Below are positions 34,643-42,923 of a stretch of 64,000 nt of DNA, piece after piece (the first letter of the stretch is position 1; the number at the start of each line of letters is the position of its first letter). The notes beneath the pieces were generated by a model. That model saw only the letters and a list, made by a program, of their open reading frames with translations, did no database searches and was not told the DNA's origin. The translations under genes and the position numbers were made by a program. The stretch covers positions 806,001 through 870,000 of the forward strand of contig NZ_JAGIOG010000001.1 of NCBI RefSeq assembly GCF_017876595.1, written 5' to 3'. The DNA comes from Aeromicrobium fastidiosum. Its GTDB lineage: Bacteria > Actinomycetota > Actinomycetes > Propionibacteriales > Nocardioidaceae.

Positions 34643-35017
34643 TCATCGGGAGGGGGTGCTCGACCGGGTCTGGCCGATCTGGGCGATCGTGACGGCGGCG
34701 ACGACCGCCAGCGTGCCGACCAGGGCCATCGGGTCGCTGCCGTAGAGGTCGCTGCCACGAGCGGTGCTGACGGTCGACGCCATCGAGGCACCGCCGAGCA
34801 GGCTCACGACCATGGCGCTGAGGGTGTGGGGGTTGCTGTCGTGCGACCAGCGCTGGAAGGCGAAACCCGCCACGACCACCGCGGCGACGACGACGCCTAT
34901 CTTGACGTAGCCCAGCGCGGACCCGAGGTCGGCCTCGAGCAGGCCACCGACGACGTACGCCGCCAGCACGACGGCCGCGGCGACGCTCATGGTCCTGATG
35001 CCCTGCACGTTGGTCAC
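34643..35017 (-). CDS. Small integral membrane protein
   Basis: A 124-residue protein with four membrane helices (SVAAAVVLAAYVVGGLLEA, GYVKIGVVVAAVVVAGFAF, LSAMVVSLLGGASMAST, MALVGTLAVVAAVTIAQI). GTG 35017 is chosen because GAGGAG lies 7 bases upstream. A much longer same-frame ORF continuing to 36592 is an antisense shadow of the photolyase. I do not recognise the family. It ends 13 bases before map starts, so it may be co-transcribed with map. Confidence 0.75.
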   Translation of the reverse strand: MTNVQGIRTMSVAAAVVLAAYVVGGLLEADLGSALGYVKIGVVVAAVVVAGFAFQRWSHDSNPHTLSAMVVSLLGGASMASTVSTARGSDLYGSDPMALVGTLAVVAAVTIAQIGQTRSSTPSR

Positions 35018-35098
35018 GTCCGTACTCCTCGAGGTCGCCTCCAGCCTACGCGGGACGTTCGCCGGGCCGGACCACGATCTGGCTGCTTCACTGATCTG

Positions 35099-35782
35099 AT
35101 GACCGAGACGGGCTTCGAGTACTCCAACCTCAGCGGCCGCGAGACCGGACCCTTCGTCCGCACCGCGAGCCTGCTGCTGCCGGGCGTGCGTCGGGTGCAG
35201 GCCCAGGTCGCGCCGTACGCGCACGCGTGGGAGCGGCACAACCGCGAGGCGGTCGCTGCGTCGGGTCCGCTGTGGGTCGTGCTGGGCGACTCGATGTCGC
35301 AGGGCGTCGGGGCGTCGGCCTTCGACCGCGGCTGGGTCGGGCAGCTGGCCGAGTCGCTGCCCGGGCACCGGCTGGTCAACCTGTCGGTCTACGGCGGGCG
35401 CGTCGCGGACGTCGTCGACCGGCAGATCCCCGCGATGGAGTCGCTCGGCACCGCCCCCGACCTCGTGACGGTCGTCATCGGCAGCAACGACCTGTTCAGT
35501 CGGCGCTACCGTCCCCTGCTCCCGGCGTCGCTCGCGCAGATGCTGGCGCTGCTCCCCCGCGGATCGGTCGTGGGTTCGCAGCCCGGAGGCCAGCCGGCGT
35601 CGCTGGAGTTCAACCGGCAGGTCGACGAGGCGGCCGCCGCGGGGCACGTGCGCGTCGCCGAGTTCCGCGACCCCCGCATGCGGTCGTGGCGGGGCCGGTT
35701 GTCGTCCGACCACTTCCACCCCAATGACGCGGGCTACGCCGGGATGGCCGAGATCGTGGGCGAGGCCGTCGCCCGGCGGTGA
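35099..35782 (+). CDS. SGNH/GDSL-family hydrolase
   Basis: A 227-residue esterase/lipase-type enzyme. The catalytic Ser is in VVLGDSMSQGVGAS (block I, GDS). Gly in VYGGRVADVV is block II, Asn in VIGSNDLF block III, and Asp-His in SSDHFHPNDAGY block V. There is no signal peptide, so it is cytosolic. ATG 35099. Probably an acyl-ester hydrolase of unknown substrate. It is 27 bases upstream of the photolyase-like gene and may be co-transcribed. Confidence 0.9.
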   Translation: MTETGFEYSNLSGRETGPFVRTASLLLPGVRRVQAQVAPYAHAWERHNREAVAASGPLWVVLGDSMSQGVGASAFDRGWVGQLAESLPGHRLVNLSVYGGRVADVVDRQIPAMESLGTAPDLVTVVIGSNDLFSRRYRPLLPASLAQMLALLPRGSVVGSQPGGQPASLEFNRQVDEAAAAGHVRVAEFRDPRMRSWRGRLSSDHFHPNDAGYAGMAEIVGEAVARR

Positions 35783-35809
35783 CGTCCGACCGCGCCTAGT
35801 CTGGCGGGG

Positions 35810-37273
35810 GTGAGCACCCCGCACGTCCGGCTGGTCTATCCGCACCAGCTGTTCGAGGACCATCTCGACGCGCCAGCGGGCACGGTGTTCGTGCTGGTCG
35901 AGGACGATCTGTTCTTCCGCCAGTACCGGTTCCACACGCAGAAGCTCGTGCTGCACCGGGCGTCGATGCGCCGCTTCGCCACGCGCCTCGGGGAGTCGTT
36001 CGACGTCGAGTGCATCGACACCTCCGCCGAGGCGACGACCGGGGAGCGGCTCATCGAGATGCTGCGCCGGCTGCGACCCGAGCGGGTCACGGTGTTCGAC
36101 GTCGTCGACGACTGGCTCTCGCGCGACATCTCGGCCGCACTCTCGGAGGCCGGTATCGAGCTGCGCCCCGAGGACGTGCTGGAGTCGCCGAGCTTCCTGA
36201 CGTCCCGCCGCGAGATCGCCGACTGGTTCGGCAGTCACCCGGCCCGCATGCAGCACTTCTACTCCTGGCAGCGGCAGCGCCTCGACATCCTCGTCGAGGG
36301 CGACCAGCCGGTCGGCGGCCGCTGGTCGTTCGACACCGAGAACCGCAAGAAGCTGCCGCGCGGCCACCCCGTGCCCGACGTCGCGTGGCCCGACCGGCAT
36401 CCCGAGGTCACCGCGGCGATCGACTGGGTCGGCGAGGAGTTCCCCGACAACCCCGGACGGGCCGAGGCCTTCGCCTGGCCCACATCGCACGACGAGGCGG
36501 AGGCGGCACTCGGCGACTTCCTCGACACCAGGTTCGCGCAGTTCGGGCCCTACGAGGACGCCATCAGCGTCGGCCACCCGTTCCTGTTCCACTCCGTCAT
36601 GACGCCGTCGCTCAACATCGGGCTGCTGTCACCGGCCGACGTCGTCGCCCGCGCGCTCGACACCGACGGCGTCGACCTGCCCTCGATGGAGGGCTTCGTG
36701 CGCCAGGTCATCGGCTGGCGCGAGTACATGCGCGCGACCTACGTGCTCTACGGACGGCGGATGCGGTCGCGCAACCACCTGCACCACACCCGGCCGCTCG
36801 ACCCGGGCTGGTGGACCGCCGCGACCGGCCTCGATCCCGTCGACCACGCGATCGAGGGCGTGCTCGAGCGGGGGTGGAGCCACCACATCGAGCGGCTCAT
36901 GGTGCTGGGCAACGCGATGAGCCTGCTGCGCACCGACCCCGACGACGCCTACGAGTGGTTCATGCAGATGTACGTCGACGCGTACGACTGGGTCATGGTG
37001 CCCAACGTCTACGCCATGAGCCAGTTCGCGGCCGGCGACGGCATCACGACCAAGCCGTACGTGTCGGGCAGCAACTACCTGCGCAAGATGTCGGACCTGC
37101 CGAAGGGCGACTGGACGTCCGACTGGGACGGTCTGTACTGGACGTTCGTGCGCGACCACCGCGACGTCTTCGAGCGCAACCACCGCTCCCGCATGATGAC
37201 GCGGATGTACGACGGGCTCGACCCCGCCAAGAAGGCCGCGCACACCAAGGCCGCCGCACGCTGGCTGGACTGA
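35810..37273 (+). CDS. Photolyase/cryptochrome family protein (FeS-BCP/CryPro-like) lacking the Fe-S cysteines
   Basis: A 487-residue flavoprotein of the bacterial (6-4)-type (PhrB-like) clade. The N-terminal alpha/beta antenna domain opens VRLVYPHQLFEDHL. The FAD domain contains MTPSLNIGLLSP, FVRQVIGWREYMRATY, HHIERLMVLGNAMSLL, EWFMQMYVDAYDWVMVPNVYAMSQF and TTKPYVSGSNYLRKMSD. In PhrB, four cysteines bind a [4Fe-4S] cluster, two of them in a YCxGC-like segment after KMSD. Here that segment is KMSDLPKGDWTSDWDGLYW, and only one Cys (in VECIDTS) exists in the whole protein. The cluster must be absent. GTG 35810. DNA repair or light signalling is inferred from the family. Confidence 0.88.
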   Translation: MSTPHVRLVYPHQLFEDHLDAPAGTVFVLVEDDLFFRQYRFHTQKLVLHRASMRRFATRLGESFDVECIDTSAEATTGERLIEMLRRLRPERVTVFDVVDDWLSRDISAALSEAGIELRPEDVLESPSFLTSRREIADWFGSHPARMQHFYSWQRQRLDILVEGDQPVGGRWSFDTENRKKLPRGHPVPDVAWPDRHPEVTAAIDWVGEEFPDNPGRAEAFAWPTSHDEAEAALGDFLDTRFAQFGPYEDAISVGHPFLFHSVMTPSLNIGLLSPADVVARALDTDGVDLPSMEGFVRQVIGWREYMRATYVLYGRRMRSRNHLHHTRPLDPGWWTAATGLDPVDHAIEGVLERGWSHHIERLMVLGNAMSLLRTDPDDAYEWFMQMYVDAYDWVMVPNVYAMSQFAAGDGITTKPYVSGSNYLRKMSDLPKGDWTSDWDGLYWTFVRDHRDVFERNHRSRMMTRMYDGLDPAKKAAHTKAAARWLD

Positions 37274-37289
37274 CACCACGTCCCACTGA

Positions 37290-37340
37290 GCCTGACGTTT
37301 TCGCAGACACGCCGTCGGCGTGTCGGTCAGAACGTCAGGC
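37290..37340. terminator. Nested hairpin between convergent genes
   Basis: Outer arms GCCTGACGTT (37290-37299) and AACGTCAGGC (37331-37340) enclose a perfect inner palindrome GACACGCCG-T-CGGCGTGTC (37306-37324). The element separates the photolyase-like gene (ends 37273) from the SDR gene (ends 37352). It also shares GACACGCCGTC with elements at 54342 and 56232. Confidence 0.7.
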
Positions 37341-37351
37341 CCAGCGGGGTG

Positions 37352-38164
37352 TCAGGACTCGAGCGAGGTCCGGAAGCGCTGCATGCCTGACACCCAGCGA
37401 TCCGTGTCGGCGGCCTTGCGGGCGTACATCGTGCCGACCTCGGGGTGCGGCAGGGCGAAGAACGTCCCGGCCTCGAGCGCCTCGAGCAGGACGTCGGCGA
37501 CGTCGAGCGGCGTGACCGTCGCGCCTGCCCCGACGACCGAGCGCATCGCGAGCCGCGCCGTCTCGTCGGTACTGGTCTCACCCTCGGTGAGCATGTCGGT
37601 GCGCACGCCCATGGGGCACAGGCAGCAGACCTGCACGCCCCGGTCGCCGTACGTCGCGGCGAGCCACTCCGCGAAGCCGACCGCGGCGTGCTTGGTGACC
37701 GAGTAGGTCGGCGATCCGAGCTGGGTCAGCAGTCCGGCCGCGGACGCCGTGCTGACGAAGCACCCCGTTCCGCGCTCGAGCCATCCCGGCACGAGGGCCT
37801 GTGCGGCGCGCACCTGGCCCATCACGTTGACGTCCCACGCGAGCGACCAGTCGGCATCGGCGACGTCGAGCCCGAAGCCCCTGAAGACGCCGGCGTTGGC
37901 GACGTAGAGGTCGACGTCGCCCGGGGCCGCCTCGATGAGCGCAGCGACGTGGTCGACATCAGCCGCGTCGCCCGCGACGTGCGCGACCCGGCCTGAGTGC
38001 TCGGACTCGAGGCGGGACGCCGTGGCGTCGAGGCGGGACGCGTCGAGGTCGCCGAGCACAACGGAGGCGCCGCGCTCGAGCAGCCGCTGCGCGATGCCCT
38101 CGCCGATGCCGCTCGCGGCACCCGTCACGACCGCGACGGTGCCACTGCCGGGCGTCAGGCCCAC
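37352..38164 (-). CDS. Short-chain dehydrogenase/reductase
   Basis: A 270-residue NAD(P)-dependent oxidoreductase. The cofactor motif TGAASGIG is at about residues 14-21. NAG occurs in VANAGVF, the catalytic Ser is in STASAAG, and Tyr-Lys in YSVTKHAAVGF. GTG 38164 overlaps the acyl-CoA dehydrogenase stop by 10 bases. It is the last gene of the MaoC, acyl-CoA dehydrogenase, SDR operon, which suggests a role in the metabolism of an acyl-CoA or related alcohol/ketone. Confidence 0.9.
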   Translation of the reverse strand: MGLTPGSGTVAVVTGAASGIGEGIAQRLLERGASVVLGDLDASRLDATASRLESEHSGRVAHVAGDAADVDHVAALIEAAPGDVDLYVANAGVFRGFGLDVADADWSLAWDVNVMGQVRAAQALVPGWLERGTGCFVSTASAAGLLTQLGSPTYSVTKHAAVGFAEWLAATYGDRGVQVCCLCPMGVRTDMLTEGETSTDETARLAMRSVVGAGATVTPLDVADVLLEALEAGTFFALPHPEVGTMYARKAADTDRWVSGMQRFRTSLES

Positions 38165-39369
38165 TTCTTGATCTCCGCCCTGGCCAGGGCGTTCTTGTGC
38201 ACCTCGTCGGGGCCGTCGGCGAAGCGCAGCGTGCGCATGCCGGCGAACCACTCGGCGAGCGGGAAGTCCTGGCTCAGCCCGCCGGCACCGTGCACCTGGA
38301 TGGCCTTGTCGAGGATCCACTCGACGGTCTGCGGCGTCGCGATCTTGATGGCCTGGATCTCGGTGTGGGCGGCCTTGTTGCCCGCGACGTCCATGAGCCA
38401 CGCGGCCTTGAGCACCAGAAGGCGCAGCTGCTCGACCTTGACCCGCGACTCGGCGATCCAGTCGCGCACGACGCCCTGCTCGGCGATCGGCTTGCCGAAG
38501 GCGACCCGCTCGGACGCGCGCTTGCTCATCATCTCGATGGCGCGCTCGGCGATGCCGAGGGAGCGCATGCAGTGGTGGATACGACCTGGCCCGAGGCGCG
38601 CCTGGGCGATCGCGAAGCCCTCTCCCTCGCCGCCGATGATGTTGCTGGCCGGCACGCGGACGTCCGTGAACCGCAGCTCGGCGTGACCGCCGTGGTCGCG
38701 GTCGTGGTAGCCGAACACGCGCATGCCGCGGATGATCTCGAAGCCGGGGGTGCCGCGCTCGACCAGGATCATCGACTGCTGGCGGTGCCGCGAGGCCTCG
38801 GGATCGGTCTTGCCCATCACGATGAAGATCTTGCAGTCGGGGTTCATGGCGCCGGTGATCCACCACTTGCGGCCGTTGATGACGTACTCGTCACCGTCGC
38901 GGACGATGCTGAGCTCGACGTTGGTGGCGTCCGACGACGCGACCTGCGGCTCGGTCATCGCGAAGGCCGAGCGGATGTCGCCGGCCAGGAGCGGCTCGAG
39001 CCACGTCTTCTTCTGCTCGTCGGTGCCGAACATGCTCAGCACCTCCATGTTGCCGGTGTCGGGCGCGGCGCAGTTGAAGGCCGCCGGCGCGAGCTGGATG
39101 CTGCGACCCGTGAGCTCGGCGATCGGGGCGTACTGCAGGTTGGTCAGGCCCGCACCGTGGTCGGACGGGTCGAAGAAGTTCCAGAGGCCCTGGGCCTTGG
39201 CCTTGGCGCGGATCTCCATGACGATCGGCGGGAACGACCAGCTGTCGTCGGCAACGGCCTGCTCGACCTGCTCCTTGAACACGGCCTCGGCGGGGTACAC
39301 CTCGGCCTCCATGAAGGCCGTGACCTTCGCCAGCAGCTCGTTGGTCTTGTCATCGTGTCCGAAGTGCAT
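38155..39369 (-). CDS. Acyl-CoA dehydrogenase
   Basis: A 404-residue FAD-dependent enzyme of the ACAD10/11-like group. It has an N-terminal helical domain, FAMTEPQVASSDATNVELSI (FAD/substrate loop), the WWITGAMNPDCKIFIVMG segment and C-terminal QVHGAGGLSQDFPLAEWFAGMRTLRFADGPDEVHK, which is characteristic. ATG 39369 (MHFGHDD). It introduces a trans double bond in an acyl-CoA; chain specificity is unknown. It follows the MaoC gene after one base and overlaps the SDR gene. Confidence 0.93.
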   Translation of the reverse strand: MHFGHDDKTNELLAKVTAFMEAEVYPAEAVFKEQVEQAVADDSWSFPPIVMEIRAKAKAQGLWNFFDPSDHGAGLTNLQYAPIAELTGRSIQLAPAAFNCAAPDTGNMEVLSMFGTDEQKKTWLEPLLAGDIRSAFAMTEPQVASSDATNVELSIVRDGDEYVINGRKWWITGAMNPDCKIFIVMGKTDPEASRHRQQSMILVERGTPGFEIIRGMRVFGYHDRDHGGHAELRFTDVRVPASNIIGGEGEGFAIAQARLGPGRIHHCMRSLGIAERAIEMMSKRASERVAFGKPIAEQGVVRDWIAESRVKVEQLRLLVLKAAWLMDVAGNKAAHTEIQAIKIATPQTVEWILDKAIQVHGAGGLSQDFPLAEWFAGMRTLRFADGPDEVHKNALARAEIKKWA

Positions 39370-39370
39370 C

Positions 39371-39829
39371 TCAGGCTCCGGCCATGACGTAGACGACCTC
39401 GGCGATGAGCACGGGCTTGTCGGCACCCTCGCGCTCGACGACGAAGCTCACGATGCCCTGCGTGCCGATGGGGATGTCGTTGGTCGACACGAGCGTCGCG
39501 GTCGCCCGCAGACGCGAGCCGACGGGGACGGGGGCCGGGAAGCGGACCTTGTTGGCCCCGTAGTTCATGCCGAAGGCGAGGCCGCCGATCGAGTAGATCT
39601 GCTCGGCGAACACCGGCAGCAGCGACAGGGTCAGGTAGCCGTGCGCGATCGTCCCGCCGAAGGGGCCGGTGGCGGCGCGCTCGGGGTCGACGTGGATCCA
39701 CTGGTGGTCGCCCGTGGCATCGGCGAAGGTGTTGATCTGCTCCTGGGTGACGGTGACCCACTCGCTGGTGCCGAGCTCCTCACCGGCGGCTGCCTTGAAG
39801 TCGTCGAGACTGTCGAACACGCGGGTCAT
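39371..39829 (-). CDS. MaoC-family (R)-specific enoyl-CoA hydratase
   Basis: A 152-residue hot-dog-fold hydratase. The catalytic Asp-His pair lies in the FADATGDHQWIHVDPERAA motif (about residues 34-52), followed by GPFGGTIAHGYLTLSLLP. ATG 39829 (MTRVFDSLDDFKAAAG). It hydrates the enoyl-CoA made by the acyl-CoA dehydrogenase encoded next. First gene of the operon. The palindrome TAAGCGCTTGCTTA lies 28 bases upstream. Confidence 0.92.
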   Translation of the reverse strand: MTRVFDSLDDFKAAAGEELGTSEWVTVTQEQINTFADATGDHQWIHVDPERAATGPFGGTIAHGYLTLSLLPVFAEQIYSIGGLAFGMNYGANKVRFPAPVPVGSRLRATATLVSTNDIPIGTQGIVSFVVEREGADKPVLIAEVVYVMAGA

Positions 39830-39856
39830 GCGGGACCTCCCAGATCGAAGCACAGG

Positions 39857-39870
39857 TAAGCGCTTGCTTA
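39857..39870. promoter_or_regulatory. Likely TetR-type operator of the fatty-acid operon
   Basis: TAAGCGCTTGCTTA has perfect outer half-sites TAAGC and GCTTA around CTTG-type centre GCTT. Palindromes of this AAGC-GCTT class sit upstream of many actinobacterial acyl-CoA dehydrogenase operons and are bound by TetR regulators. No such regulator is next to this operon. Confidence 0.55.
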
Positions 39871-39923
39871 GTTCGCACCCTAACCGCTCGACGGGCCGCA
39901 CGCCAGAGCCCGCGGGCGGGACC

Positions 39924-40035
39924 GATCTTTCGGCGTTCAGGGTGTCCCGGCACCGCAAACGTCGAAAGATCCGTCCCGGGGCCGACTGATCTTTCGGCGT
40001 TCATGCCGCCCCAGCACCAGAAACATCGAAAGATC
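39924..40035. repeat. Two tandem 48-base hairpins (GATCTTTCG...CGAAAGATC)
   Basis: Copy 1 (39924-39971) and copy 2 (39988-40035) are each exactly 48 bases, start GATCTTTCGGCGTTCA and end with a CGAAAGATC arm followed by CGTCCC. The arms are conserved and the loops (GGTGTCCCGGCACCGCAAA and TGCCGCCCCAGCACCAGAAA) partly so. They lie between the ECF transporter end (40050) and the MaoC promoter region. Likely terminators of the minus-strand ykoEDC operon, duplicated in tandem. Confidence 0.75.
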
Positions 40036-40049
40036 CGTCCCCGGCGGGG

Positions 40050-40745
40050 TCAGACCAAGCGGACGACGACCGGGACGGCACCGAGCGCGACCGCCACGAC
40101 GATTGCGACGACATCGCCGCGCGCCCAGGGTGCGGGCAACGCCCACGTGCGCGCCTGGGCGGTGGCGAAGCCACGGGCGTCCATCGCGATCGAGGCCGCC
40201 GTCGCCCCGCGCATCGCGTGCACCAGCAGCGCGAACGACATGTTGGCGGCGTGCCGGCCGTTGGCGACGGGACTGCGTCCGGGCCCGAAGCCCCGCACGC
40301 GCCGCACCCGCTCCAGCTGCTGCCAGGCGAGGCCGAACCCCGTGAACTTCTGCAGCGCCGCAGCGAGCGCCGCGATCAGGCGGGCAGGCAGGCGCAGCGT
40401 CTGCGCGAGGTAGTCGGCCAGCCGCGACGGGTCGACGTAGCCGGCCACGACCGAGCCCGGCCACGCCAGCACGACGATCCGCAGACCTGCCGTCGCGGCG
40501 ACGTCGAGGTCGCGCCCGCCGACCCGCCATGTCGAGTAGACGATCGTGAGGGCGGCGATCGACGTGAAGGCGAGGCACACGAGCGGATAGCGCCAGCCCG
40601 GCAGCAGCACAGCCGCGACCAGCACGTACGCACCGAGTGCCGTCAGCGCGACCGGCAGGCTGTCGATCCACAACGATCCCAGCAGGGAGAACAGCCCCAC
40701 CGACAGCTGGGCCAGCGGGTTGACCCGCAGCACGGCGGTCCTCAC
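40050..40745 (-). CDS. ykoC: ECF transporter T component (YkoC-like)
   Basis: A 231-residue energy-coupling transmembrane protein. Membrane helices are at LAQLSVGLFSLLGSLW, ALTALGAYVLVAAVLLPG, LVCLAFTSIAALTIVYS, GLRIVVLAWPGSVVAGYV and near the C-terminus VVAIVVAVALGAVPVVVRLV. The cytosolic coupling loop has the signature Arg-rich LERVRRVRGFG and an AMDARGFA motif. GTG 40745 overlaps the ATPase stop (GTGA). Third gene of the TPP-riboswitch operon, so it should serve hydroxymethylpyrimidine or thiamine uptake. Confidence 0.9.
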   Translation of the reverse strand: MRTAVLRVNPLAQLSVGLFSLLGSLWIDSLPVALTALGAYVLVAAVLLPGWRYPLVCLAFTSIAALTIVYSTWRVGGRDLDVAATAGLRIVVLAWPGSVVAGYVDPSRLADYLAQTLRLPARLIAALAAALQKFTGFGLAWQQLERVRRVRGFGPGRSPVANGRHAANMSFALLVHAMRGATAASIAMDARGFATAQARTWALPAPWARGDVVAIVVAVALGAVPVVVRLV

Positions 40746-42133
40746 GCCAGCGCTCCCGACCGCATGCGGTGGTCGACGTCGAGGTCGAGGTCGGCGTCGT
40801 GGGTCGACACACCGACCGTCGCTCCCGCCGCGCGCGACGACACGATCCAGCCGGCGACCGCGGACCACGTCGCAGGGTCCTGGCCGACCGTCGGCTCGTC
40901 GAGCAGGACGACCGCCGGCCGGTGCGCGAGCGCTGCCGCCAGCGCCAGCCGCCGCTGCTCGCCGCCCGACAGCCGGTACGGGTTGGACGCCGCGTAGCGC
41001 TCCAGGCCGAAGACCTCGAGCACCGCCGCGGCGTCGACCGTGCGACCGACGCGGGCGGCGGTGAGCTCGATCTCGGCCAGCACCGTCGTGGTGAGGAAGC
41101 CGTGCTCGGGGTTCTGCGGCACCCAGCCCACGATCGACGCGAGCTCGACGGATCGGCGGCGTCGCAGCTCAGGCGTCACGATGCCGTTCTTGGGTTTCAG
41201 CAGTCCGCCGAGCACCGCGAGCGCGGTCGACTTGCCCGCCCCGCTGGGACCGGTGAAACCCGTGACCCGGCCCGGGGCAAGACCTGCCGTCAGCCCGGTC
41301 AGCGCCTGCGAGCGCTGCGTGCCCCGGAGCGTCCTCATGACGAGCTCGACCGACACATCGGTGGCCGTGACCGCGATCGGCTCAGCACCCGGACGCACCA
41401 GCTCGGTCGGGACGTCGAGGGGTGCAGGGGTGGGCAGGCCCGGCATCCACACCCCTGCCGGCCACGGACCGGCGAGGAAGGCGCCGACGGTGCCGTCACT
41501 GACGACGACGCCACCCACACCGAGCACCACGACGCGGTCGACGTGCGGCAGCCACGGCTCGATGCGGTGCTCGACGACGACCAGGGTGCGGTCGCCCGCC
41601 GCCGCCAGGATCGCCTCGCGGACACTCGTCGCGGTGTCGGCGTCGAGCATCGAGGTCGGCTCGTCGAGCAGCAGGACGTCCGGCCGCATCGCCAGCACCC
41701 CGGCCAGCGCGAGCCTCTGCTGCTCGCCGCCGGAGAGTGCGGCCGTGAAGTGGTCGCGACCGTAGGTCAGACCGACCGCCGCGAGACACTCGTCGACGCG
41801 CCGCCAGATCTCGTCCCGCGGCATTCCCGCGTTCTCGGGACCGAACGCCACATCGCGTCCCATGCGCTCGGCCACGACGGTGTCCGCCGGGTTCTGCAGG
41901 AGCAGGCCCAGGCGGCCGTCGACCTCGATCGAGCCGTCGAGGTCACCGGCGATGGTCGAGCCCAGGGCACCGGCGAGAACGTGCAGGATCGTCGACTTGC
42001 CGGCCCCGCTCGGCCCGACCAGCAGCACCCGCTCGCCGGGCTCGACCTCGAGGTCGAGCCCGGCGATCACCGGGAGCCGTCGCCCGATCGGTCGCCACGT
42101 GACGTCGCGGAGGCGGATGCCGCCCCGACCCAT
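40742..42133 (-). CDS. ykoD: ECF transporter double ATPase (YkoD-like)
   Basis: A 463-residue fused pair of ABC ATPase domains. Domain 1 carries GPSGAGKST, LLQNPADTV (Q-loop), LSGGEQQRLALAG and LLLDEPTSMLD. Domain 2 carries a second GPSGAGKST, VPQNPEHG, LSGGEQRRLALAAAL and LLDEPTVGQDP. ATG 42133. EcfA and EcfA' are usually separate, but fusion is the known YkoD arrangement. It overlaps the T component gene and lies 19 bases after the S component gene. Confidence 0.93.
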   Translation of the reverse strand: MGRGGIRLRDVTWRPIGRRLPVIAGLDLEVEPGERVLLVGPSGAGKSTILHVLAGALGSTIAGDLDGSIEVDGRLGLLLQNPADTVVAERMGRDVAFGPENAGMPRDEIWRRVDECLAAVGLTYGRDHFTAALSGGEQQRLALAGVLAMRPDVLLLDEPTSMLDADTATSVREAILAAAGDRTLVVVEHRIEPWLPHVDRVVVLGVGGVVVSDGTVGAFLAGPWPAGVWMPGLPTPAPLDVPTELVRPGAEPIAVTATDVSVELVMRTLRGTQRSQALTGLTAGLAPGRVTGFTGPSGAGKSTALAVLGGLLKPKNGIVTPELRRRRSVELASIVGWVPQNPEHGFLTTTVLAEIELTAARVGRTVDAAAVLEVFGLERYAASNPYRLSGGEQRRLALAAALAHRPAVVLLDEPTVGQDPATWSAVAGWIVSSRAAGATVGVSTHDADLDLDVDHRMRSGALA

Positions 42134-42152
42134 GACGTCCACGGCCCGCTGT

Positions 42153-42785
42153 CTAGACCTCGACGGTCTGTTCGCGTCCGACCGGGAACGCGTCGAGCAC
42201 ACCGGCCCGGGCCAGCGCCTTGACGAGCGCGAAGCCACCCACCCCGGCGATCACGGCTCCCGACAGCATGAAGAAGCCGAGGTGCGCGAGCTTGGCGCCC
42301 ATGGAGTAGTCGGGGATGTAGGCGCTCCACTCGTAGAACGACTCCAGCGCTCCGGCCAGGGCACCGGCGAGGACGGCGACGACGACTCCCCAGCGCCGGA
42401 ACGACAGGCGCGAGGCGAAGAACGCCAAGAAGATCAGCTCGGCACCGAGGCCCTGCCAGAAGCCTGAGGCGAAGACGCTGAAGCCCCACTGCGTGCCGCC
42501 GATGATGAAGACCGAGACGGTCGCGGCGATGAACTCGGTCGCGAACGCCGCGCCGGGCTTGCGGACGATCAGGCCGCCGACGACGCCGGCCGACAGCCAC
42601 ACCCCGCCGAGCAGTGCCGAGCTGGGTGGATAGGAGAAGACCGCGAGCCCGCTGAGCGGCTCGTACAGCTTGCCCCAGCCCCAGAAGATGACGCCGAAGG
42701 CGACACCCAGGGTCGTGATGGTGACCAGGTCGATCGTGCGATATCGCACGTCGAACCCCGTCGTGGACGTGGTGGCAGAACTCAT
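42153..42785 (-). CDS. ykoE: ECF transporter S component for thiamine precursor (YkoE-like)
   Basis: A 210-residue substrate-binding membrane protein with about six helices (TITTLGVAFGVIFWGWGKLYEPL...). The opening YRTIDLVTITTLGVAFGVIFWGW and PPSSALLGGVWLSAGVVGGLIVRKPGAAFATE are YkoE-like. ATG 42785 with AAGGGAG upstream. It is the first gene after a TPP riboswitch, which in YkoE-CD systems controls uptake of hydroxymethylpyrimidine/thiamine precursors. Substrate is inferred from that context. Confidence 0.92.
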   Translation of the reverse strand: MSSATTSTTGFDVRYRTIDLVTITTLGVAFGVIFWGWGKLYEPLSGLAVFSYPPSSALLGGVWLSAGVVGGLIVRKPGAAFATEFIAATVSVFIIGGTQWGFSVFASGFWQGLGAELIFLAFFASRLSFRRWGVVVAVLAGALAGALESFYEWSAYIPDYSMGAKLAHLGFFMLSGAVIAGVGGFALVKALARAGVLDAFPVGREQTVEV

Positions 42786-42797
42786 CGTGACTCCCTT

Positions 42798-42884
42798 CGC
42801 CGGTACTAACCGGTGCAGGTTCAAGGGTCTGCGGCGGATCCGCACTCTCAGCGCCCTCTGCGGTGGCGCTCCCCTGTCGTGTGC
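42798..42884 (-). promoter_or_regulatory. TPP riboswitch (THI element)
   Basis: On the minus strand the conserved parts read, in order, GACAGGGGAGCGCC, CGCTGAGAGTGCGGAT, ACCCTTGAACCTGCACCGG and TTAGTACCGGCG. These are the P1/P2, CTGAGA and ACCTGA-type thi-box segments. It lies 13 bases upstream of the ykoE start and its ribosome site AAGGGAG. TPP binding should shut off ykoEDC. Confidence 0.95.
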
Positions 42885-42923
42885 CGACGAGTCTACCCAT
42901 CCACCTGCCGTCGGCGTGACGGG

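Noticed and set aside
34643..36592. 649-residue minus-strand ORF
   Set aside because: Only the last 124 residues form a real membrane protein with a ribosome site at 35017; the rest is antisense to the hydrolase and photolyase genes.
39857..40035. Attachment site or mobile element ends
   Set aside because: Direct hairpin copies are present but no integrase, transposase or tRNA is nearby.
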